A DNA stretch of 6,388 nucleotides, taken from positions 1 to 6,388 of the forward strand of contig JAMPXR010000155.1 of NCBI GenBank assembly GCA_023701085.1, read 5' to 3'. The number at the start of each line of letters is the position of its first letter. Positions within the stretch are counted from its first letter, which is position 1. This document shows positions 1-5,213 of the stretch, piece after piece. The position numbers were made by a program, and so were the translations under genes. This DNA is from Ramlibacter sp. Lineage in GTDB: Bacteria > Pseudomonadota > Gammaproteobacteria > Burkholderiales > Burkholderiaceae_C. The notes below the pieces were generated by a model, which made no database searches, was not told the origin of the DNA, and was given only the letters and a program-made list of their open reading frames with translations.

Positions 1-1
1 C

Positions 2-1216
2 TTCACCTACGACTACGCGCATCTGCAGTCCGCGCCCGAAATGAGCGCGTCGCCCACAGCGCGGCCACGCAGCCTGATCACCGGGCGCCAGATGGAAAAG
101 ATCGTGTGGGGGCCCAACTGGGAGGAGATCCTGGGGGGCGAGTTCGCCAAGCGCAGCCGCGACCGGAATTTCGACGACATCCAGAAGGACATGTACGCCG
201 AGTACGAGAACACCTTCATGATGTACCTGCCGCGCCTGTGCGAGCACTGCCTGAATCCCTCGTGCGTGGCGTCCTGTCCCTCGGGCTCGATCTACAAGCG
301 CGAGGAAGACGGCATCGTCCTCATCGACCAGGACAAGTGCCGCGGCTGGCGCATGTGCGTCTCGGGCTGCCCCTACAAGAAGATCTACTACAACTGGAAG
401 AGCGGCAAGGCCGAGAAGTGCATCTTCTGCTATCCGCGCATCGAGGCCGGCCAGCCCACCGTCTGCTCGGAAACCTGCGTGGGGCGGATTCGCTATCTTG
501 GCGTGCTGCTCTACGACGCCGACCGCATCCAGCACGCGGCCAGCGTGGAGAAGGACCGCGATCTGTACCAGGCGCAGCTGGACATCTTCCTGGATCCGTA
601 CGACCCCAAGGTCATCGCGCAGGCCCACCTCGACGGCGTGCCGGACAAGTGGCTGGAGGCCGCGCGCGCGAGCCCGGTGTACAAGATGGCGGTGCAGTGG
701 AAGGTCGCGCTGCCGTTGCACCCCGAGTACCGTACCCTGCCCATGGTCTGGTACGTGCCGCCGCTGTCGCCCATCAGCGCCGCGGCCAACGCGGGACAGC
801 TGCAGGCCAAGGGCCAGATACCCGACGTGAGCCAGCTGCGCATCCCGGTCCGCTACCTCGCCAACATGCTGTCGGCCGGGGACACCGGGCCAGTCATCCG
901 CGCGCTGGAACGCATGCTGGCGATGCGCGCCTACCAGCGCAACAAGCATGTGCACGACACCGTGGACACCGCGATGCTGCGGCAGGTGGGACTGGAGCAG
1001 GGCGAGGCGGAGGAGATGTACCGCATCATGGCCATCGCCAATTACGAGGATCGCTTCGTGATTCCCACGGCGCATCGCGAATACGCCGAAAACGCGTTCA
1101 ACGTGCGCGGCGGCTGCGGTTTCAGCTTCGGCAACGGCTGCTCCGACGGCGTCTCCAATGTCAGCCTGTTCGGCGTCGAGAAAAAGCGCACCATCCCCAT
1201 CAGGGCACAGATATGA
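2..1216 (+). CDS. narH: Respiratory nitrate reductase beta subunit NarH (5'-truncated by window edge)
   Basis: Iron-sulfur subunit of the membrane-bound nitrate reductase; it passes electrons from NarI haem to the NarG molybdenum centre on the cytoplasmic side. The frame is open from base 2, giving 404 visible residues. Cysteine spacing matches E. coli NarH: C80, C83, C88, C92 (E. coli C184, C187, C192, C196), then C113, W116, C119, C123 in a CRGW context, C140/C143 and C155/C159. The tryptophan at 116 replaces a cysteine, which in this family marks the [3Fe-4S] cluster; the other ligands here serve [4Fe-4S] clusters. The offset of about 104 residues from E. coli implies that only the N-terminus with the first Cys group is missing, for a full length near 508. 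The ATG at base 41 is internal, not the true start. The stop codon overlaps the narJ start (ATGA). Nothing looks damaged. Confidence 0.98.
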   Translation, partial: FTYDYAHLQSAPEMSASPTARPRSLITGRQMEKIVWGPNWEEILGGEFAKRSRDRNFDDIQKDMYAEYENTFMMYLPRLCEHCLNPSCVASCPSGSIYKREEDGIVLIDQDKCRGWRMCVSGCPYKKIYYNWKSGKAEKCIFCYPRIEAGQPTVCSETCVGRIRYLGVLLYDADRIQHAASVEKDRDLYQAQLDIFLDPYDPKVIAQAHLDGVPDKWLEAARASPVYKMAVQWKVALPLHPEYRTLPMVWYVPPLSPISAAANAGQLQAKGQIPDVSQLRIPVRYLANMLSAGDTGPVIRALERMLAMRAYQRNKHVHDTVDTAMLRQVGLEQGEAEEMYRIMAIANYEDRFVIPTAHREYAENAFNVRGGCGFSFGNGCSDGVSNVSLFGVEKKRTIPIRAQI

Positions 1217-1917
1217 CCCACCCCCGAAGCGCCCTACGCCGCAAAGGCGCGATGACGCTGCGCGTGCTGGGGGCGCTCTTGACCTATCCCGATGCCGGGC
1301 TGCGCGCGCACCTGGCCGAAATGGGCGAACTGCTGGCGGACGACGGGGCGTTGGGCCGGGCGCGGCTGGCCGAAGTGCGGGCGCTGCTGCGACGGCTCGA
1401 GGCGGCCGATCCCATCGACGCCGAAGTGGCGTATGTGGAGCTGTTCGACCGCGGCCGGCCCACCTCGCTCTATCTGTTCGAGCACGTGCACGGCGATTCG
1501 CGCGATCGCGGCCCGGCGATGATCGACCTGGGCGAAACCTACGCCAAGGCCGGCCTGCTGCTCAACGCCGACCAGCTGCCAGACTATTTGCCGGTGATGC
1601 TGGAGTTCATCTCGACGCAGCCGGCGCGCGAAGCCCGGGGTTTCCTGCGTGAGGTCGCGCACCTTCTCAATGGCATCTTCGCCGCGCTGCAAGTTCGCGG
1701 CAGCCCGTATGCCAGCGTGCTGGCCGCCTTGCTGGACCTTGCCGGCCACCAGGCGCAGCCGGTGGAGGCACCGCGCGAGCCCGGCCTGGACGAGAGCTGG
1801 GCCGAGCCGGCGGCCTTCGACGGCTGCTCGACCCAGGGCCAGGCCCGGCCGGGCGAGCCCCAACCCGTGCGCATCGTGCGCAGGAACGATCACCCCAGCC
1901 AAGGAGCGCCGCAATGA
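1213..1917 (+). CDS. narJ: Nitrate reductase assembly chaperone NarJ (delta subunit)
   Basis: Cytoplasmic, system-specific chaperone (TorD/DmsD/NarJ superfamily) that binds apo-NarGH and is needed for cofactor insertion and membrane attachment; it is not part of the final enzyme. The protein is 234 residues, close to E. coli NarJ (236). The family signature is plain: ELFDRGRPTSLYLFEHVHG at residues 76-94, then DSRDRGPAMIDL, and LNADQLPDYLPVMLEF near 117-132. The chosen ATG overlaps the narH stop as ATGA and has AGGG 7 bases upstream. The internal ATG at 1252 (residue 14, MTLRVLGALLTYPD) aligns with the usual family N-terminus and is an alternative start; the first 13 residues are basic and not obviously conserved. 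The end overlaps narI by another ATGA, supporting translational coupling. Confidence 0.96.
   Translation: MTHPRSALRRKGAMTLRVLGALLTYPDAGLRAHLAEMGELLADDGALGRARLAEVRALLRRLEAADPIDAEVAYVELFDRGRPTSLYLFEHVHGDSRDRGPAMIDLGETYAKAGLLLNADQLPDYLPVMLEFISTQPAREARGFLREVAHLLNGIFAALQVRGSPYASVLAALLDLAGHQAQPVEAPREPGLDESWAEPAAFDGCSTQGQARPGEPQPVRIVRRNDHPSQGAPQ
1901..1906 (+). promoter_or_regulatory. Ribosome binding site of narI
   Basis: AAGGAG lies 7 bases before the narI ATG, inside the 3' end of narJ. It is a near-consensus Shine-Dalgarno site and fixes the narI start at 1914. It is stronger than the sites before narJ and the downstream isomerase gene. Confidence 0.85.
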
Positions 1918-2693
1918 CCACGCTGCACGGATTTCTGTTCCAGGTCTACCCGTACGTCTGCCTGGCGGTGTTCCTGATCGGCAGCCTGATCCGCTTCGAC
2001 CAGAACCAGTACAGCTGGAAGAGCGATTCATCGCAACTGCTGCGCGGGCGGCTGCTGCGCTGGGGCAGCAACCTGTTCCACTTCGGGATCCTGTTCCTGT
2101 TCGTCGGACATCTGGTGGGGCTGTACACCCCGCATGCCGTATACGGCATCTTCCTGAGCGCCGCCCAGAAACAGGTGCTGGCGGTCACCGCCGGCGGCGT
2201 TGCCGGCGCCGTCTGCTTCGTCGGCCTGACCATGCTGCTGTATCGCCGCATGTTCGACCCGCGCATCCGCCACACCAGCCATGCCAGCGACATCGCCGTG
2301 CTGGTGGTGCTGTGGGTGCAGCTGGTCCTGGGCTTGGTGACGCTGCCGCAGTCGCTGCAGCACGCCGACGGCAGCGTCATGCTGATCCTGGCCGACTGGG
2401 CCCAGCGCATCATGACCTTGCGGCCGGTGGACGCGACTGCCATTGCCGCCATCCATTGGACGTTCCAGGTCCACGTCGTGCTGGGCCTGACGATCTTCCT
2501 GCTCTTCCCCTTCAGCCGCCTGGTGCACATCTGGAGCGGATTCGCCGCGGCAGGCTTCCTGTTCCGGCCCTACCAGGTCGTGCGCTCGCGCCGGCTGGAC
2601 GTGCCGCCGGGCCACAACCTGCCGGGGCAGCCCAGCGCGGTTCCACCGGCCGACGTGGCGCGGGCGCTGGACAACCCGCAGGCCATGCGGTAG
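1914..2693 (+). CDS. narI: Respiratory nitrate reductase gamma subunit NarI (cytochrome b)
   Basis: Membrane subunit that oxidises quinol and sends electrons through two b haems to NarH. The protein is 259 residues with about five hydrophobic segments, near residues 5-28, 52-72, 86-110, 125-145 and 180-204. All four haem-ligand histidines fall at the E. coli positions: H56 and H66 in the second segment, H187 and H205 in the last, the latter within the conserved FPFSRLVHIWS. The start is fixed by a strong AAGGAG and the ATGA overlap with narJ. E. coli NarI ends at about the equivalent of residue 226 (after PYQVVRSRR), so residues 228-259 form an extra hydrophilic, proline- and alanine-rich tail, expected in the cytoplasm. 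The next gene starts 5 bases after the stop. Confidence 0.97.
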   Translation: MTTLHGFLFQVYPYVCLAVFLIGSLIRFDQNQYSWKSDSSQLLRGRLLRWGSNLFHFGILFLFVGHLVGLYTPHAVYGIFLSAAQKQVLAVTAGGVAGAVCFVGLTMLLYRRMFDPRIRHTSHASDIAVLVVLWVQLVLGLVTLPQSLQHADGSVMLILADWAQRIMTLRPVDATAIAAIHWTFQVHVVLGLTIFLLFPFSRLVHIWSGFAAAGFLFRPYQVVRSRRLDVPPGHNLPGQPSAVPPADVARALDNPQAMR

Positions 2694-2698
2694 CGCGG

Positions 2699-3475
2699 AT
2701 GGAAACGGCCGCGCCGCCCGTCGCCAGCGTCAATGGCGTGCCGCTGCACGCGCAGGGCGCCGCGCCGCCGGCCGAGGAGCTGCGCCAGCGCGCATGCACC
2801 GAGCTGCTGCGGCAGGCGGCGATCCGCGACGGCATGCTGGCGGCCGACGACCCCGCGCCGGTCGATGGCGCGATCAGCGAAGCCGCCGCCCGGGCGATCG
2901 ACCGCTGGCTGGAATCCGGCATCGAGGTGCCCCAGCCGTCAGATGAAGCCTGCCGGCGCCACCACGCGGCCACGGCCGCGCGTTACCGCTGCGGCGAGCG
3001 CGTCCTGCTGCGCCACATCCTGTTCGCCGTGACACCGGGGGTCGACGTGGCGGCATTGCGCAGGCGTGCCGAAGACTGCCTGCTGCAGGTGCGCTGTCAC
3101 GATGGCGCATCCGAGGCATTCGGCAAGGCGGCGCGCGAGCTGTCGAACTGCCCCAGCGCGGCGGACGGCGGCGAGCTGGGCTGGCTGGCCCCGTCCGATA
3201 CCGCGCCCGAGATGGCGCGCGAAATCTTCGGCCATGCCGAAATCGGTGTCCTGCCGCGTCTGGTGCACAGCCGCTTCGGCTTTCACGTCGTCGAGGTGAT
3301 CGCGCGCGACAAGGGAACGGATCGGCCCTATGAGGACGTCCGGGAGGCCGTGGTCCTGTCGCTTCGGCAACACGCCTGGGTGACGGCGCTGCGGCAGTTG
3401 CTGCAGGTGCTGGCCGGCGCCGCCGTGCTCGAGGGCGTGGACCTGGAGCAGGCCGCCACACCGCTCGTTCAGTAA
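2699..3475 (+). CDS. NifM/PpiC-type parvulin peptidyl-prolyl cis-trans isomerase, last gene of the nar operon
   Basis: A 258-residue protein with a variable N-terminal half and a parvulin (rotamase) domain at about 101-203. Parvulin landmarks visible are RHILF (H106), the CPSAADGGELGWL stretch at 151-163, and FGFHVVEV near the domain end (H196). It has no signal peptide or membrane segment, so it should act in the cytoplasm, unlike SurA/PpiD. The layout resembles NifM, which matures nitrogenase iron protein, and the parvulin encoded after narI in pseudomonads (PA3871 in P. aeruginosa, from memory). By position it probably assists folding of NarG/NarH or of molybdenum cofactor steps; this is inference. 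The ATG lies 5 bases after the narI stop with no clear Shine-Dalgarno, so translation is likely coupled. The frame is open far upstream (from about 1649), but that part overlaps narJ and narI in another frame and is not coding. It has six cysteines (33, 85, 98, 127, 133, 151). Confidence 0.9.
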   Translation: METAAPPVASVNGVPLHAQGAAPPAEELRQRACTELLRQAAIRDGMLAADDPAPVDGAISEAAARAIDRWLESGIEVPQPSDEACRRHHAATAARYRCGERVLLRHILFAVTPGVDVAALRRRAEDCLLQVRCHDGASEAFGKAARELSNCPSAADGGELGWLAPSDTAPEMAREIFGHAEIGVLPRLVHSRFGFHVVEVIARDKGTDRPYEDVREAVVLSLRQHAWVTALRQLLQVLAGAAVLEGVDLEQAATPLVQ

Positions 3476-3484
3476 GCGGCGGCT

Positions 3485-3517
3485 GCCCGCGCGCAACCGC
3501 GGGCCGGATCGGCCTTT
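3485..3517. terminator. Candidate weak, possibly bidirectional terminator between convergent genes
   Basis: Two overlapping GC hairpins fill the gap between the isomerase and the convergent dehydrogenase. The first is GCCCGCG, loop CGCAAC, CGCGGGC (3485-3504). The second is GGCCG, loop GAT, CGGCC (3502-3514), followed by TTT at 3515-3517. The two share bases and cannot form together. The T tract is only three bases long, so efficiency as an intrinsic terminator is doubtful. The convergent location favours a terminator role for the nar transcript. Confidence 0.4.
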
Positions 3518-4406
3518 ACTTCCGCGGTGCCAGGTAGGTCGGCGCGATCGCAGCCAGGGCGGACGGCGCGATCTGCAGCGCCTCCAGGCCCGGCAATTTG
3601 CCGCTGGCCACGTTGTTCACCTTCATCGAGTCCAGGTTGTCGCGGCTCATCAGGGGCTTACCGGGCGCCAGTTCCATCAGCAGCGCCTGCAACCGCCCCA
3701 GCGCGGGTGGCAAAGCCACCACCTGGCGCGGATGGCCCGAAATCCTGCCGGCCAGTTCCACCAGTTGCCGCAAGCTGAACACATCCGGCCCGCAGGCTTC
3801 GTAGATCTGCCGCTGCGTGTTTTCCGACTCCAGGCATCGCACGATGGCGCCGGCCACGTCTTCCACCCAGACCGGCTGGAACAGGGTCTGCGCCCCCGCC
3901 AGCGGCATGACCGGAAAAACCGCTTGCAGCCGCGCGAAGAGCGTGAGGAAGCTGTCGCCCGCGCCGAACATGACGCTGGGCCGCAGCACGGTCCAAGCCA
4001 GGCTGGAGCGCTCCAGCTGCGCTTCGCCGGCGGCCTTGGTTCGCTGGTACATCGAGGGCGCATCGGCTGCCGCGCCCAGCGCGCTGATATGCACCAGGCG
4101 CTGCACGCCGGCCTCCGTGCAGGCGCGCACGATCTTCCTGACAAGTTCCACATGGACACGCTGGAATTCGAACGAGCTGCCATGCAGGATCGCGACCAGG
4201 TTGACGACCGCATCGTGGCCGGAAACCAGCCGCGCGAGCGTCGGCTCGTCATGCACGTCGGCCTGCACCCGATCCGCGTGGGACGACGCGTCCGAAGCGT
4301 GCCCGCCGCGCGTGGGGACGGTGACGCGCCACTGCCGGTCCGCCAGCATCCGGCACAGATGGCCGCCGACGAAGCCCGTGCCGCCCAGAACCAGAATCTT
4401 CTTCAT
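3516..4406 (-). CDS. NDUFA9-like atypical short-chain dehydrogenase/reductase (NAD(P)-binding epimerase fold)
   Basis: A 296-residue Rossmann-fold protein of the extended/atypical SDR group, often annotated in proteobacteria as complex I NDUFA9 subunit family or NAD-dependent epimerase. The N-terminus begins directly with the beta strand and nucleotide loop KKILVLGGTGFVG (GGTGFVG at 8-14). HISALG (S108) and YQRTK (Y120, K124) supply the SDR Ser-Tyr-Lys catalytic set, so an active oxidoreductase is possible. LRPSVMFGAGD at 141-151 and FQPVWVEDVAGAI near 177-188 are typical of this group. I chose the ATG at 4406 because AAGGAG lies 7 bases upstream and the Rossmann strand begins at once; an ATG 14 codons earlier (4448) has no such support. 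The substrate cannot be told. It is convergent with the nar operon and divergent from the stress protein, so it is probably a separate transcription unit. Confidence 0.9.
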   Translation of the reverse strand: MKKILVLGGTGFVGGHLCRMLADRQWRVTVPTRGGHASDASSHADRVQADVHDEPTLARLVSGHDAVVNLVAILHGSSFEFQRVHVELVRKIVRACTEAGVQRLVHISALGAAADAPSMYQRTKAAGEAQLERSSLAWTVLRPSVMFGAGDSFLTLFARLQAVFPVMPLAGAQTLFQPVWVEDVAGAIVRCLESENTQRQIYEACGPDVFSLRQLVELAGRISGHPRQVVALPPALGRLQALLMELAPGKPLMSRDNLDSMKVNNVASGKLPGLEALQIAPSALAAIAPTYLAPRK

Positions 4407-4413
4407 CGCGACG

Positions 4414-4419
4414 CTCCTT
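4414..4419 (-). promoter_or_regulatory. Ribosome binding site of the NDUFA9-like gene
   Basis: On the minus strand AAGGAG is followed by a 7-base spacer and the ATG at 4406-4404. It decides between this start and the in-frame ATG at 4448-4446, which would place the site inside the coding region. Confidence 0.8.
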
Positions 4420-4452
4420 GCCCTCCTGGATCGGTCCGCGCCGGGCAACCGG

Positions 4453-4482
4453 TTCCGGACCGTGCCCGGAAAGCTGTAGTAT
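4453..4482 (+). promoter_or_regulatory. Weak candidate promoter for the universal stress protein gene
   Basis: In the divergent intergenic region, TAGTAT (4477-4482) resembles a sigma-70 -10 box at 4 of 6 positions and sits 18 bases after TTCCGG (4453-4458), a poor -35 match. The leader to the ATG would be about 70 bases. There is no clear FNR/Anr box (TTGAT-N4-ATCAA) in 4407-4556. No equally good promoter stands out for the minus-strand gene. This is a guess from consensus matching only. Confidence 0.25.
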
Positions 4483-4542
4483 CCGCTTGGGGAGCCGGGA
4501 CCGCCTGCCTGCGCGGTGCCCCCGGCGAATTTCCAGATCGCG

Positions 4543-4549
4543 AGAGGAG
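4543..4549 (+). promoter_or_regulatory. Ribosome binding site of the universal stress protein gene
   Basis: AGAGGAG with a 7-base spacer precedes the ATG at 4557. It identifies the real start inside a much longer open frame that reaches back to 3732 across the antisense strand of the dehydrogenase gene. Confidence 0.8.
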
Positions 4550-4556
4550 CGTTCCG

Positions 4557-4949
4557 ATGACCATACTGGTAGCTTATGTCGCCCGTCCGGAAGGCCAGGC
4601 AGCCCTGGACAAAGGGATGGAGATTGCGAAGAGGCGCAATGAACGGCTGGTGGTCGTCAACGCCAGCCCGGGCGGCACCAAGGAAGACCCGACGATGATC
4701 GACGTGCCCGAGCGCGAGCGGGTCGAAAACCTGCTGCAGGACGCGGGCCTGGACGCGGAATTCAAGCAGTTCGTCCGCGGAAAGAGCGCCGTGGAGGAAA
4801 TCGTGGACATGGTCGACACGCAGCCGGTCTCCCTGCTCGTCATCGGCCTGAGGAAGCGCTCCCCGGTGGGCAAGCTCATCATGGGCAGCGTCGCGCAGGA
4901 GCTCCTGCTTTCGGTTTCCTGCCCGGTGCTCGCGGTCAAGGCCGGATAG
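4557..4949 (+). CDS. Universal stress protein, single-domain UspA family
   Basis: A 130-residue cytoplasmic protein covering one complete Usp domain: beta-1 TILVAYV, an amphipathic helix at 12-27, beta-2 RLVVVNASP, then PVSLLVIGLRKR and the C-terminal SCPVLAVKAG. Usp proteins fold as Rossmann-like alpha/beta dimers and are linked to survival under starvation, oxidative or anaerobic stress. The nucleotide signature of the ATP-binding subgroup is G-2X-G-9X-G-S/T; here it reads G97-x2-K100-x9-G110-S111, so the second glycine is lysine. ATP binding is therefore uncertain. The start is supported by AGAGGAG 7 bases upstream and by the domain beginning immediately. It is a single-gene unit with a strong terminator candidate behind it. 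A link to the anaerobic nar genes nearby is possible but unproven, as they lie in a separate unit. Confidence 0.93.
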   Translation: MTILVAYVARPEGQAALDKGMEIAKRRNERLVVVNASPGGTKEDPTMIDVPERERVENLLQDAGLDAEFKQFVRGKSAVEEIVDMVDTQPVSLLVIGLRKRSPVGKLIMGSVAQELLLSVSCPVLAVKAG

Positions 4950-4960
4950 CGCAGTCAGGC

Positions 4961-5011
4961 CGCTGGCGCGTCGCGCCAGCGCCGCGCGGGCCGGGTCCGT
5001 CCGCGGTTTTT
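4961..5011 (+). terminator. Tandem hairpins with T5 tract, intrinsic terminator of the universal stress protein gene
   Basis: The first hairpin is a perfect 9-bp stem, CGCTGGCGC, loop GTC, GCGCCAGCG (4961-4981), starting 11 bases after the stop. Directly next to it is a second stem, CCGCG (4982-4986) with CGCGG (5002-5006), extended inside by CGG/CCG pairing, and followed by TTTTT at 5007-5011. The second has the textbook shape of a rho-independent terminator on the + strand. The first has no T tract of its own and may stabilise the 3' end. Confidence 0.7.
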
Positions 5012-5032
5012 GTAACGATCGTCAAAAGTTAC
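5008..5032. repeat. AT-rich island with nested inverted repeats
   Basis: Three small dyads overlap here: TTTTG (5008-5012) with CAAAA (5023-5027), the palindrome ACGATCGT (5015-5022), and GTAAC (5012-5016) with GTTAC (5028-5032). It is one of the few AT-rich spots in a very GC-rich window and lies about 180 bases before the DUF748 start. The spacing TTG-N10-CAA does not fit the FNR/Crp half-site spacing. It could be an operator or simply the continuation of the terminator. The rest of 5033-5213 shows no gene, no clear promoter and no strong secondary structure. Confidence 0.35.
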
Positions 5033-5213
5033 GGGTGCACCGCTCCATCGGCGGACCCGCATCCGGCGGCGCCCCACCCCAGCGCGACGGGTTGGCGCGC
5101 GCGCTCACGAGGCCGCTCAATGTGTCCGGCGACCGGCAGGTGCGGGCTTGTCTTGGCCTGCGATGGGCGACATCATTGCGTTTGCCTGCATTCGAGAAAT
5201 CCAAGTGAGGCCA

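Noticed and set aside
41..43. ATG at base 41 as the narH start
   Set aside because: The frame is open to the window edge, and E. coli alignment by cysteine spacing shows about 104 residues lie before the window; this ATG is an internal methionine.
1234..2031. A 265-codon open frame on the minus strand opposite narJ and the start of narI
   Set aside because: It lies antisense to well-supported nar genes, and its product is Arg/Gly/Gln-rich with no recognisable domain.
1649..2698. Upstream extension of the isomerase frame, which would give a 608-residue protein
   Set aside because: This part overlaps narJ and narI in another frame and is Arg/Pro/Ala-rich filler. The parvulin family N-terminus fits the ATG at 2699, 5 bases after the narI stop.
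3732..4556. Upstream extension of the universal stress protein frame
   Set aside because: It is antisense to the dehydrogenase gene. The Usp domain starts exactly at the ATG at 4557, which has its own ribosome binding site.
5010..5025. Possible FNR/Anr box (TTG...CAA)
   Set aside because: The spacing between TTG and CAA is 10 bases; the FNR site TTGAT-N4-ATCAA needs 8, and the inner AT/AT bases are absent.
5163..5213. Alternative ATG start for the DUF748 protein, 17 codons upstream
   Set aside because: It has no ribosome binding site and would put a mixed sequence before the basic region and signal anchor that normally begin such proteins.
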